Assembly (NCBI GenBank): GCA_000827205.1
Contig: KN832558.1
Location: 607,731-671,730, forward strand
Direction: 5' to 3'
Source of the DNA: Plicaturopsis crispa FD-325 SS-3
Lineage: Eukaryota > Basidiomycota > Agaricomycetes > Amylocorticiales > Amylocorticiaceae
Length of the DNA: 64,000 bases
In this document: positions 47,158 through 58,233 of the stretch, in pieces
How the letters are laid out: every line of letters begins with the position of its first letter
Position numbering within the stretch: the first letter of the stretch is position 1
Made by a program: the position numbers and the translations under genes
The notes under the pieces: model-generated
The model's database searches: none
Told to the model about the DNA's origin: nothing
The model's input: the letters and a program-made list of their open reading frames with translations, nothing else

Positions 47158-47529
47158 ACAGATGTGGCGGTTCCGGATAGTGAGCTGCAAATAGACGACT
47201 GCAGGCGTTGAATGGCGTGGGGCGAAAACAAGTTGAAGTCTCATGGACGACAGGCGCTCTTTAAAGCTATGTTCGTGTTGGACACGTGCTAGCTTCAAAG
47301 TCCGCGGCAATTCTATTCCCTTTGTTCTTTCTTTGCCGAAGCGGTCACGGTTCCGGAATCCGAGTCGTCCACTTTCCTCAGGCTCACTGTTCAATAAATG
47401 CAACCCTTCTTTGAAGCAGTCTCTACCATCCGGGGCTTTCTGATTAATATCAGAATTCCCTGCCTTCCCAACTTCAAAGCGAGCGTGTAAATGATGGTCG
47501 TTCAGCGCTCGTGGTACGTCGCAGAGCAA
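47158..47529 (-). other. Open frame spliceable onto the 108-residue gene
   Basis: A 124-codon stretch without stop (for example HARFEVGKAGNSDINQKAPD, ERTKGIELPRTLKLARVQHE), ending at a consensus donor and in phase with the 108-residue frame. It lacks an ATG (the first codon of the longest run is TTG). It could be coding with a missing upstream exon, an untranslated leader, or a relic of another gene. Confidence 0.35.
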
Positions 47530-47848
47530 GTGCTGAGAGCTCTCTCGCTTTGGCTCCCACTTTCAAGGGTGTGGAATCACCGGCACAGAAAATAGCGCAA
47601 ACAAGAGGCGGAATCACACATTAGCCGACGAGTGGAGCTTTCGAGTTCTGCTCTACCTTCCCTGGCCGCTTTGGCATCCACCCGCTTTAGCCATGCATGC
47701 TAAGCGGCCAGAATGCTGTGAACACGCTTTGCTCTCTGCATCACGCTTTAACAAGGCGCCTTTTATTTAAACTCCGGGCTCACTCTCATGTACAGTCAGA
47801 TTGTCATCGCTCCGTAGAATTTTATTCCCGCTCCCGTCAACAATCGAC
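47530..47848. other. Divergent spacer
   Basis: About 320 bp between divergent lineage-restricted genes. No specific element identified. Confidence 0.45.
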
Positions 47849-48919
47849 ATGCCGCCACTCCCCAGCAACGCTTCAGGAGCACCTCTCCGGGAGGCTCTCT
47901 TGCGATCCGCGGGATATTCTCGTACCTTCAACCCCCGGAACATCGAGCATCCCTGGTACGCTTTGTACAACGCCATGCTCAATAATATGATCGGGGATAT
48001 ACCAACACTCGCTGTGGCGCCTCAGTTCTCTCTGCGGTCAAAACCTACCAGCGATGGCGATGTAGATCCAGCAGACCCCAACTACGAGAGTCCGATAGAC
48101 GGAGATGCCCCGGCGGATCGTATCGTTATTCCTGTCATTCATGAGGAAGCCGATGATTCTCATACACAACCCGGAGGACAAGTCGAGGATCCCGATGACT
48201 CCCCCGAGGATTTCAGGGAAACGGAACCCGGGGATATCTCCACTGCCGCCACTGAGCCCGCGTCTGGGACTGGATTTGCATTCCCCGACTTCGCTATCGT
48301 TCACCTCACACCCAAAGAGACGTCAGATCACTGGCGCTATGAAGGCTGGCGAATCTCAGCCATCCAGCCACATATCCTTGTCGAACAGAAACGGGCCATC
48401 TCTCGCTCCCTTCCTGCGGAGAGACACGCTGAGGTCCTGAGATGGGCTTTCATCGAAGCGGAGAATGATCTGCTGCGACAGATGTGCATGGCGTTCGTCG
48501 AGTATCCGAAGGTCGACAAGATCATGGGTATATCTGCCTCGGGGCCATACTGGAGGACCACTTGGTATACATTCGATTCCAAGAGCGACCGCTCTGATCC
48601 CACTTTACTGGATGGTATCCAAAAGCGTAGACCAGCCGTGATGGAACGGTTCGTGAGGATAGACCCATGGACGGATGCCGTCAGAATTGGGAGTCAATTC
48701 TCGAATGAGTGGGTAGGGAGGGTTCGAAAACGGTTGGAGGATGAGTACCGCGGCGAGTTGGCACTCATTGCGAAACACGATGCCAAGCTGCGCAAGCGCA
48801 AGAAGGCTATCAAAGACGCGGCGGAGAAAGCTAGGGCGGCGGAGAAAGCTAGGGAGGAGGAGCGAGAAGCAGCTAGGGCTGAGAGACGGCGCACTGCCGG
48901 GACGAACACGAGGGGTTAG
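47849..48919 (+). CDS. Hypothetical lineage-restricted protein, 356 residues
   Basis: Intronless. The open frame begins earlier at TTG 47801, so the ATG at 47849 is the start. The first ~150 residues are low-complexity and acidic (VEDPDDSPEDFRETEPGD). The core (FAFPDFAIVHLTPKE, ILVEQKRAISRSL, FIEAENDLLRQMCMAFVEYP, IMGISASGPYWRTTWY) resembles a family expanded in wood-decay basidiomycetes, with a weak similarity in layout to restriction-like nuclease folds that is only a guess. The C terminus is a long charged helix (KKAIKDAAEKARAAEKAREE). Function unknown. Confidence 0.65.
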   Translation: MPPLPSNASGAPLREALLRSAGYSRTFNPRNIEHPWYALYNAMLNNMIGDIPTLAVAPQFSLRSKPTSDGDVDPADPNYESPIDGDAPADRIVIPVIHEEADDSHTQPGGQVEDPDDSPEDFRETEPGDISTAATEPASGTGFAFPDFAIVHLTPKETSDHWRYEGWRISAIQPHILVEQKRAISRSLPAERHAEVLRWAFIEAENDLLRQMCMAFVEYPKVDKIMGISASGPYWRTTWYTFDSKSDRSDPTLLDGIQKRRPAVMERFVRIDPWTDAVRIGSQFSNEWVGRVRKRLEDEYRGELALIAKHDAKLRKRKKAIKDAAEKARAAEKAREEEREAARAERRRTAGTNTRG

Positions 48920-49334
48920 GCAGGTGCACGTTTGAATGTAGCCATCGCATTTGGATGGATTCTGGACATTCAAATCAAGCTAGGACAAGTCTACTTCTCA
49001 TTTGGCATGGCACAGACAGAGACATACCTTGGTTATGATCGACGTGCATCTCACTTGTATTAGTTCATGTTCTGTAACGACGACCGGGCATGTTCTCACA
49101 GTTCCCGTCTATCCAAACAATTCGAGTCGCGTATGCCGAAACCATAATGATATTTAGTCAGACAGGAGCTCCCATCTCAACCGATACATACAGCGGTACT
49201 ACAAGCAAGGCAAAATATTGCCTCGAACGAATGACGGGTGGAGGAAGCAAGATAAATAAATACGAGGAGGGGTATGCGCCCCCAATTGTCGTGTCAATCC
49301 GAAGCCCCGTTTTCGAATTCGTCGTCTCAGTCCC
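48920..49334. other. Convergent 3' spacer
   Basis: About 415 bp between the 356-residue gene and the thaumatin-like gene. Nothing beyond the tandem repeat that begins at 49335. Confidence 0.5.
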
Positions 49335-49400
49335 TTTACGACGGGCAGAACGTGCGTTTACGACGGGCAGAAAGTGCCTTTACGACGGGCAGAACGTGAC
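49335..49400. repeat. 22-bp tandem triplication at the 3' end of the thaumatin-like gene
   Basis: Copies at 49335-49356, 49357-49378 and 49379-49400 share TTTACGACGGGCAGAA. On the minus strand each encodes TFCPS followed by a stop. The third copy is the true C terminus of the thaumatin-like gene, the other two lie downstream of its stop. Confidence 0.85.
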
Positions 49401-50530
49401 GGTATAATCCGCGTTCTTGCCGCTATCGCATTGCCACAGCGCAGTCCCGCTAGACTCGTCGTACGCGTACGCGTATGCGTTCGGGCATCCCTTCTCTGCA
49501 CGCGTCGGTGGTCAGTCAGCAGGATGCAGGGTAGACGACATCGCGATACGGGACGTACTGAAGTAGTCGTAGTGCGTGACGGTGCTGTTCGGGCACGTGG
49601 CGGGCTTGTCGTGGCTCCCCGTGCAGCAGTTCGCCGAGTCCGCTGTAAGTTGCGTAGCATCGATAAATCATAGGATGATAGGATAGATGATGGGGAGGGG
49701 GACGTACATGGGTTTCCGTCGAGGTTGGCCTCGCAGGCACTCTTGCATCCCTCGTTGCCGGAGGGACCAGAGGGACCAGCAATGTCCGATGGGCCTAAGT
49801 ATAGCAGGTTAGCAAGTAAACGCACAAACTGCCCGGTCAAGGACTCACAGTTTGCATTAAGATCTGTCGGGCAGGACGCAACAGAGCAGCCCTGGGTGTT
49901 CGTGATCTCCACCGGGACGTTGAACCCGTCAACAACAGACACTACACCAACACGTCATTTAGCCCTTTATCCCTCTACACAACATACCTATCAAAGAAAA
50001 AAAGACGAACCATCATACCAATCCGCATTCCCATCGCCATTCAGCGTGAACTCCGCAACAGTAGCGGGGGGCACGCCGGTGCCCGTGCTCGGGTCACACT
50101 GCAGCCCGCCGTTGCACCCGCCCGTCACGCAGTCGTTCGGCGCCTGCTTCGAGAAGTCGCAGTCCCGCCGCCCCCAGATGCGGCCCGATGTCCAGCCGTT
50201 AGGGACGGCGAAGGACGTGGAGCTTGCGGGGGCGGCTTCCCATCTGTGGACCGGAGTGATTGTATGAGATGAGGGAATGTGCGGTGTAGAAGAGAGGGGG
50301 GGCTTACCCGGTGACTTGGGTAGGCTTGGCTTTGCTGGAGGGGTCGGTGAAGAGACCGGGCCTGCCGATGCATTATTTCAGACAGATACTCTCGATTGAT
50401 CGATATCGATGTGTGGTACGTACCAGACGGTGTAGGAGCACTTGTTCGTGACCGTGAGGTTGCGGTCCGCATAGGCGACACCGGTGGCGGCCAGGACGGC
50501 GAACGCGGCGAGGGAGGAGAAGGACTTCAT
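49380..50530 (-). CDS. Thaumatin-like protein, secreted
   Basis: Predicted 257-residue secreted protein of the thaumatin / glycoside hydrolase 64-like fold, a fungal group linked to cell-wall glucan binding or cleavage. Minus-strand exons are 50530-50424, 50361-50308, 50243-50011, 49941-49849, 49794-49708, 49642-49559 and 49495-49380, 774 nt in frame. A signal peptide spans about residues 1-21 (FSSLAAFAVLAATGVAYA). Family motifs are LTVTNKCSYTVWPG, GWTSGRIWGRRDCDF and the cysteine-rich end (PNAYAYAYDESSGTALW, FCPS). Exon 7 could begin 2 nt later. The chosen acceptor keeps the usual length between Cys residues. A TATA box precedes it. Confidence 0.9.
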
Positions 50531-50650
50531 GGCTGACTGAGTGGCAAAGGGGGGCGTGAAGGACGGGGACTGGGTGCGCGAAAGAGGAAAGAGTGTTTTA
50601 CGAGGGGCGAGTGCTCGTTACAGATTCTGGGGTGCAATCGCGACAGACAC

Positions 50651-50658
50651 TTTTTATA
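50651..50658 (-). promoter_or_regulatory. TATA box of the thaumatin-like gene
   Basis: TATAAAAA on the minus strand, about 120 bp before the ATG at 50530. Confidence 0.55.
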
Positions 50659-52079
50659 CGGAAACAGGTCGGCAATAGACTTTGATTTCGATTCAGCAAC
50701 GAAGTCAAATGAGTGATGCCCATGCTGTACCCTCGGAGCACCCTCGACGGAATGCGGAGCACCAAGCGGTGGTGAACTGGACAGATGTGAGTACGAGAGC
50801 TTGTACGGAATGCACCAACGCACCAACCTTAGCCATGGTATCCTGCATCTGTACATCACAGGCTGGGGGGGTAGATCATGCCTTCGGAGTGCGTAGTCGC
50901 TCACGAGCCAAGGCCATATGCCAATGGAGCGCGGGAAGCGAAGTAAGAGGCAAGCATCGAGCTTGAAACTGTGTCGCCGTATGATGGTTTCGCAGGCTCG
51001 GAGCGCAGGTGGCATAGACGGACTTCGAGTATCAGTGATTGTGGCAAGTACTCGGGGAACAGCACTGCATACGCGGCCCTCGGGTATATTTCTCCAAGAT
51101 GGCTTTGTTCTGAGTCTGCGAGCCTGAAAACACCCACAACAGATATGCTTAAGCAGATACTTACTCAGCTCGTGAGCACTGCAAAGCGATGAAGCCTTGG
51201 CAAAATTGAGTCAGTTGAACGGTTCAGACTTCAAGGTACGAATTCAGCACTTACGTGGATCGTCAACAGGTTAAAGGAGCTTGGAGCGACGCGTTCAGAT
51301 TTTGAGTGATCGTGGGAAGCGACGCTCGAACATTGATGGCGACAACTCCGCGGCGCTGGCTCGACATCGTGAAAGCGGAGAGCTGCACTCCACTACAACA
51401 TGCATTACCGGCCATCGTACAGCAGTTCCATCGCTGGACGTTGATTTTCTGTCTCCGTGGCCCGGATGAGCCTGCTGCAAATCGTCTCGATGACCCTCGA
51501 ATTTCAATATCATGGGCCTACAGGATCTCACCGCTGCGGTCGCTCAGTGGCTCAGTGGCCCTGGCACAGTGTTGGGCGGCGGAGCGAGTCCAGCCGGATG
51601 CGATGCTCGTCACTCAGTGCAGTGGCCCAAGATGGCAGTGTCTATGACATTTCTTCCGTCATGGTCATCTACACTACATAGCATATTGTTGTCACGGTGC
51701 ATATGGCTTCAGCTGCCGGTAAGCCACTACTCCGTCGAGTCTCTGATTGGGTTTGCTCCTGAAGCTGCGAAGGACCGCCATGAAGCTGCGAAGGACCGCT
51801 GGCACACCTACCCCCAGGGCCGCAACACGGATTCTCGTCCATATGACAGTCAAGGATCGCATGACAGTGGCGCGTCGCACTCCCGCAAAATCTTGTAACT
51901 CCCACACATACCGCGAATGCCACCATCATAATGATACAAGCAATTCGAATGTCAGCTGTAAGTATACAATATACAATATATACGGTAAGATATAGTATAG
52001 TACTCAAGAAACAGTGTGGTCGTGCACCGTGTACTTTCACGAACGTATCATCTCGATCTGCGCGGCAGGACAACTTCCA
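50659..52079. other. Intergenic stretch, no gene recognised
   Basis: About 1.4 kb. It includes a short direct repeat near 51761-51800 (GAAGCTGCGAAGGACCGC twice) and an AT-rich end. No supported gene. Confidence 0.5.
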
Positions 52080-52951
52080 TTAGTCCGAGGCCTCCTCCTT
52101 CTTTGCCCTCGTGCGCCGTTTTGCGGACTGTGGGGTTGGGATGTAGGAGTGCGCGTGAGTAAGACGAGCATATGTGAGTCCAAACAGCAATATTGGTCAC
52201 ACGAAAGGGAAGGTGGTGCCGGCGAAGAATCGTACAGAAAGGATTCAAAATGTTGATCTCGACTCACCGGCGCGTCCTCCTCGCCGCTATCCTCTTTCTT
52301 CACGCCCCCGCGTTCGCGCTTGACACCTCGAGCCGGCTTCCTGTCCTCGTCCTCGTCCGAGTTGTTCTCGTACTTCACCGCGCGCCCACTCCTCGCGCGG
52401 GCCTTCACCTTGGCTTCTTCGTCAGAGGAGTTCAATTTCAGCTCTATCTCGTCCTTCTCCTTCTCCTTCTCCTTCTCCTTCTCCCTATCCAAGTCCCCCT
52501 GGCTCGCTTTCTCCTCCTCCTCCACCTTCGCTTGCTCCTCCACCTCCGCTTTCTCCTCCTTCTCCTTCTTACCCATCTCCCCAACATCCAACCCCAACAA
52601 CCCCCCCAAATCCTCCCACCTCCCCCTCTCCTGCCGCTTCACCCACGCCCTGCCAACCTCCTCATCCATCCCCCGGTCCTTCTTCTCGTTGCGCATCACC
52701 GTGCGCGGGTTCCCGAAGGCGGGGAGGAGTGGGGAGTATTCGCTTCCGTGGTTGCGCAGGGACGCGCTCCCGCGGTTGCGCATGCGCGTGTACTCGCTCC
52801 CGTCGCTGCGCGAGTTGGGGCCCCATGCGGCGATGGCTTTGCACACCCCAGCGGCTATCCCTGGCTCGATGTATTGCGCGACGACTGCGTAGCGGAGACG
52901 GCAGACGGCGCGCTCTTCGTCGGTCATTGCGATGATGGTTTTTGTTGACAT
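52080..52951 (-). CDS. Charged, probably disordered protein, 243 residues
   Basis: Not recognised. Exons are 52951-52268 and 52127-52080, 732 nt in frame, but the intron is long (140 nt), so a small exon may be missed. The N terminus (TDEERAVCRLRYAVVAQYIE, then GVCKAIAAWGPNS) may be a small helical domain. The middle is tandem-like (SEYTRMRNRGSASLRNHGSE). The rest is dominated by Lys/Glu runs (EEQAKVEEEEKASQGDLDRE) and basic clusters ending in SAKRRTRAKKEEASD, so nuclear location is possible. Confidence 0.55.
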
Positions 52952-54093
52952 GGTGGATACAGGTGTATGTTGGTAAATAAGCAGTGTGGCCAGTCAATGT
53001 CGTGGTTAAATTTGCGGCTCGCAAAAAGGGCTAAAGTATGCCGTATGTACAGCTCCAAGACTATATACGAGAGCAATCGTGCGACAACTGGGCATATGCA
53101 TGACGACAGCCGCCGTCGGTGCCAGGTCGGCGCAACCGTCAACGCCACTGAACCCAATTTTTTGTGTACATGTAATCGACGCGTAGATGGACACGTGATC
53201 CTCGGGATTGTACGCGTGACTTTTCTCGCGTCCCCTCAACCTCGAGACTTTGTATGACTTTGTGTTTCTGCCATTCGCCTCTTTGTCTCTGGCATTCGAC
53301 ATATGGGACTCCTGTCTATGCCGAAAATAGTACTAGTCGAATACGGCGACACTTATTGTAATCTTGCATCGTTAGTACACTCGACTTCGACTGCAGTTAC
53401 ACCGCCGTCGCTGGGGAGGACCACATGGCGTTGTGTATATCTACTTGCTCTTTATATTTAATCGCATTATATATCTGGTCGGTCTTAAACCCAATCAGCA
53501 ACTTGTGCCATAGAATTCAACCCATTTTGCGGCGCGTTGACCCACTGGTCGCCAGTCTATATGCTCGTTACCGTACGCTATGCACGGATCGCGCTCCGAC
53601 CTATTCAAGATATGGCAGTGAGAGTAGAGTATTATATGAAACAAATGAAATCGTATGTATGCGTCTTTTTCCAGTGCTACCCTCTTGTCAAATTGTCAAG
53701 CCTGGAGGGAGGCGATGTGTAATGATTTGTTCCTCTCAGCCAGTGTATCCGCCAATGTTGCTCTGGGTTTCTTCGGGCATTTATTTCACTGTTACTTCTC
53801 CTTTTAACCCTTCTGAATGTGATGGCTGCAGTCGTTGTTTTCTCTTGTGCGTTGCAATTGCCTGTGCACTGCGTTGTGCAGAAAACAAGGACTCGGATGC
53901 AACCCGGAGTCGTAAAGAGGTCACGTGTTATTACTTCCCGTTCTTGTCCTTGGATTCGACCGCGACCGTCTTTTACTTTACTCCTTGCTTCAAACCTCTT
54001 CACGCCACTCACCTCGCTCACTCTTTCACTCAACACCGGATATAACGAAATACACATCACAAAGCGCTAAACAACACGAACGACTCGGACGCG
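52952..54093. other. Divergent intergenic region
   Basis: About 1.1 kb between the charged-protein gene and the STYX-like gene, holding both promoters. A 206-codon frame at 53425-54045 has no motif and is not called. Confidence 0.5.
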
Positions 54094-55516
54094 ATGGACG
54101 CGGAACCGACTCCCACAACAGCAACGGCGATAGGACCTACATGGACCGAGGACGATCTGAAGAGCATCATACAGGGCCCTGGCGATGTCGAGTGGCGGTG
54201 AGCATCTTCATCTCTACCTCCCTCTGTTCTATGCAGCTCACTCGGATGCAAGGTACGAGATGCGCCGCGAGTGCCAGGAGATCGTGCCCGGCCTCCTCTT
54301 GGGCCCGTTCCAGGCGTCCAAGTCCCTCGAGACGCTTCAGGCGCTCGGGGTCACCCACATGTGCGCATCTCTTCCTTGTGTTTGTGTATGTATGGCATTA
54401 CTTACTGGTGTGCAGTGTGTGCATCCGCGATGCGAAGGAGGCGTTCTCGGTGAAGCCGCGCTTTCCGGACCGCCTCACGTATATGGTGCTCGATGTAGAG
54501 GACAGCGAGGAGCAGAACTTGATCCGGCTCTTTCCCGAGTGAGTGGCACTAGACTATCCGCGTAAACGTGAACTGCTCGCTCACAACACCAATCCGCCCT
54601 GCCTGCTGCTTCCCATTTCCGTCCCATTTCGTCCCTGTACGACGACGCGTATTGTGTTTGCTGACATGTGTCTCCAGCGCGAAGCGGTTCATCGATAATG
54701 CGATCCAGTCGGGCGGACGCGTGTTGGTACACTGTAACGGTTCGTCTCGCTCGCTTTCGCTTTTAATTGATCCACCTCACTTACTCCTCATCACTCATCA
54801 CTCAATCGTATTCCTATTCCTTAACTGTCGCACTGTCGCACTACTGCTTAACTGCTACACTGTTGCACTACTCCATAACTGCCGCACTACCGCTTCACTG
54901 CCGCACCACTGCTAAACCGTCGCACCACCCCTAAACCGTCGCACTATCGTCCTTCCCCGCCCACACACCAGGCGGCATCTCCCTCTCCCCCGCCTTCGCG
55001 ATAATGTACGCCATGGTCACATTCCGCCTCTCGTGGGAGGACGCGCTGCATATGGTCCAGAACAGGCGGTACTGCATCAGTCCGAATGGCGGGTTCTTGA
55101 CGCAGATCAAGGTATGTGTCCTTCCCCCCCTCCTCCCCTTCATCTTGCTCCCCCTTCCTCCGCGCTCGCCATCCATACCACCGTGCCTTGGCGTACGGGG
55201 CCACGCGTCTACACCCCGCTAACCCACCCAACAGGAATACGAATCCATCTACCGCGCCGGCGTCGCAGTGAGCGCAGCCAGCGCGTACCGCTCCGTGTCC
55301 TCCGCGCGGCGGAAGCGCGAGGACGACGATGATGATGACGATGAGGGGCAGGGGGGAAAGGGGCAGGGGGCGAAGAGGGTGGCTAGTGGGGAGGGGTGGG
55401 GCGGGGTGGCGGGTGGGAGTGGGGGGATGGGGAATGGGATGGCGGGGAGTGGGGGGAGTGGGATGAATGGGGCGAGGAGTGGGGGGACGGTGGATCCGGA
55501 CGCGATGGAGTCCTGA
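54094..55516 (+). CDS. STYX-like dual-specificity phosphatase-fold protein, probably inactive
   Basis: Predicted 272-residue protein with the fold of the pseudophosphatase STYX. Exons are 54094-54197, 54253-54360, 54416-54538, 54678-54739, 54972-55111 and 55235-55516, 819 nt in frame. Matches include EIVPGLLLGPFQASKS, THIVCIRDAKE, YMVLDVEDSEEQNLIRLFP, FIDNAIQSGGRVLVHC and RRYCISPNGGFLTQIKEYES. The P-loop at residues 130-138 is HCNGGISLS: Cys131 is present, but the Arg that should follow at position 137 is Leu, so phosphate binding should fail. Mammalian STYX instead lacks the Cys. The C-terminal tail (from about residue 190) is low-complexity, rich in Asp, Gly and Ser. Confidence 0.86.
54740..54971 (+). 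repeat. Repeat-expanded intron in the STYX-like gene
   Basis: This 232-nt intron is about four times the usual length in this window. Between about 54820 and 54955 it consists of degenerate short repeats of CACTACTGC and CTAAACCGTCGCAC type. It interrupts the codon of Gly133 in the phosphatase P-loop. Confidence 0.6.
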
Positions 55517-55865
55517 CGCGTGCTACTTATTTGCGATTTGCGGGTTATCTGGGGAGGACGGGGAGGACGGGGTCTCCTTTTTTGCTTTTGCTTTTTTATG
55601 CTCTACTGTAATCTCGGCCACTCACATCAATGGAAATAGTGTAGAAATATAATTCTGCTCGGTTTGCTAGGATTTGGGCGCGCGCGTGTGGATCGACCAT
55701 CGACAGGCAAGGGTATATATGTACATGCAACGCAAGGACCTGTTTCCAATGACCTCCATAGGGAGGGGTGCGTATCGTACAATATATATACAGGTAGTGT
55801 AATCCAAGAAATCAACCAGCTCGCCTCCACCCAACCCATCCTACACCAACACCACCTCCGCCCAA
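55517..55865. other. Convergent 3' spacer
   Basis: About 350 bp between the stop of the STYX-like gene and the stop of the TPR gene. No feature. Confidence 0.5.
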
Positions 55866-58233
55866 CTACAGCTCGCCCCCCGGCCCAACGAACCCATCCA
55901 ACCCCACCTTCCCCTCCTCAATCAGCCTCAGCGCCTTCCTCTCCGCGTCCAGATCCTGCTGCAGCAGCTCATCCCGCCCCTCCCGCGCGAGCGCCGACTG
56001 CGCCCACAATGTGCCCATCTTGGGCATCGCCTCGCGGATGCGCTTCATGGTGGGGAGCGTCACGCGTAAAGGCGCGGAGCTGGCCCAGAGCTGGTGGAGT
56101 GCGTTGTGCAGGAACCCTGAATATACGCGGTGGACGTTAGTTAGATATAAGGGTGTGAGTTATAGGCGTGTGAGTTATAGGCGTGTGAGTTATATGTAGC
56201 GCGTGAGTAGAATAGGAGGGGTAGGGAGGAGGAAGGGGGAGACGACTTACAGACATGCATCTCGTCGTCATCGGGGTACACGAGCGCAGCCTCCGCATAC
56301 GACCCCGCCGCCAACGCGAAATGCGCCCCCGCTTTCGCGTCCTTCTCGCGGTGCAGGCGCTGTGCGAGCTGTGCGTGGTAGAACGCTCTCATCCTGCGTA
56401 AACCAATTATTATTAGCGTACTACGAGACGAGACGAGACGGGGGAAGGGGGGAGGGGGGGACGCACGTCAATGCGCGCGCGCGCGGGTAGACGGTGAAGG
56501 AGGAGACGAAGCCAGGATCGTACTCCGTAGCGCTCGGGAGCGGGTTCGCGTCGATCTCGCGGATGATATCGTCCGCCTCCTCGAGGATATGCTCCAGCGA
56601 GAACGACGCGTTTCCCTTAGCGTATGCCTTTTCCACCCCATGTCAGCTTGCGCTCTCACACAACAGCACAATGACACAACGGCACAATGAGGGGGGGAGG
56701 GGGAATGCGGGGGGCGTACCTGCATGTACGCTTCAATGCGCAAGTGCCTTACGCCGCGCACGAAGGACGCCTCAAAGACCGTCCCGCGGTCCTCCGCGCG
56801 CACACCGCGCCACACCTGCCGGCCCCAGTTCAGCACCTCGATCGCGCGGTCGTAGAACTCCACCGCTATATGGTGGTCCTGCTTCAGCCCGCCCTGCAGG
56901 AAGCCGCGCAGGATCCACATCCTAGGTGGGGAGGGAGGGGGGGGGGGTACTGAGCGTAAGTGGGTTGCAGAGGGAGTGGAATAGGGAGGGAGGGAGGGGA
57001 AAGGAGGGCTGCGTACATACCTGATGGTGAGGCCGATAGCTGGGCGGACGGCGGCCCAGCCTTCTTGGCGCTGGCGCTTGAGTGCCTCCTGCTTGACGTG
57101 CTCCGGCCCGCCGTCTGTCCATGCGCGGCTTTGCGAGGCCTCCATGATGACTGTCGGGCGAGCATCACATCAGCAGCGATGATACGTACAGGCTACACAG
57201 CGGGGAGGTACCTTGGTCGTTATACATCAACAGCCATTTGGGATCGTCGATGTGGAAGACGCGTTCGTCGCGTAGGATGGCGCTGACGATATCCTGGATA
57301 GCCTGGATCCCCGAGTCAGTCTTGCACGGGAGAGCGGGGGCAGTGATGCGTACCCCTAGCCGCCCGACGAGCGCCTGCTGGCCGTTGTATGGGACCTTTT
57401 TTATCTGCTTCATGCTGGAAACACCCTCCTCGAATTCCTGCGCGTATATGAGAATCTGCTCGCGCAGCGGGGCATACCATAGCTCACCTGGATAGCACCG
57501 AGAATGACCCACGCCTATCATTCTTATCAGGCTCGAGCTCTGCGTGTAAAGAAAGATGACGGTAACGCACGCTACTCGCCGCCTTGGCCATTCCCTGGCG
57601 CTGCAGCTCGGGACGCATAGCCCTCGCAACATCCCACGGAAACTTCCCGCGCGCACTGCTATCCATACTAATACCCGCATGTCCCGGCGACGCCTGCGCA
57701 GCTGTAAGGGCCGCACGCGCGCTCTTAAGCCCAGCTTCGTACTGCGCCTTTTGTTTCAGTTCTGCTGCACTCAGATTCTCGACGGGCAGGGCGCCGAGCG
57801 CGCGCTGCCACGCGTCGACGCTGGTTAGGTACTGCTTTAGCGCCTGGAACGTGTGCGGGATGGGATGTGAGTGCGGGTGGATAGATAGGGGTCTGAGAGG
57901 CACGGTACGCACGTCGTTGGCAGAGGCGACTCTCGCCCAGCCTTTCGCATACGTCGGGTCATGCTCGATAGCGCGCTTCCCGTCGCTCGCCGCGTCGAGG
58001 TACCTATAATGCGACGCGAAATGAGCTATATGCAGCACGGACTCGGGCAATGTAGCGACGTACTGCCCCATACTGAGACAACACGCGGAGCGGTTAGCAT
58101 AAAGGACCGCGTTCTTGTCGTCGAGCGCGATAGCCTGGGTATACTTCGAGTGTGCCTCGGACCACTCTTTCTTCGCGAAGAGGGCGTTGCCTTCGGCTTT
58201 GAGGGCTGCGGAGAGCTGCTGGGCGTCCGACAT
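55866..58233 (-). CDS. TPR repeat protein, 540 residues
   Basis: Predicted protein with N-terminal tetratricopeptide repeats, as in Hsp70/Hsp90 co-chaperones. Minus-strand exons are 58233-58064, 58003-57913, 57843-57571, 57514-57488, 57437-57354, 57302-57212, 57150-57021, 56921-56720, 56627-56467, 56393-56251 and 56116-55866, 1623 nt in frame. The TPR array spans about residues 5-115 (EGNALFAKKEWSEAHSKYTQ, AVLYANRSACCLSM, YLDAASDGKRAIEHDP). The exon at 57488-57514 is only 27 nt. The C-terminal half is helical, with no named domain seen. No membrane segment. Probably cytosolic. The client is unknown. Confidence 0.82.

Noticed and set aside
51761-51800. Short direct repeat GAAGCTGCGAAGGACCGC
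   Set aside because: Only two copies in unannotated DNA with no structure, so not reported as a finding.
52193-52948. 251-codon leucine-rich plus-strand frame resembling a membrane protein
   Set aside because: It is the antisense of Lys/Glu-rich coding sequence (CTC/CTT arising from GAG/AAG), a common artefact.
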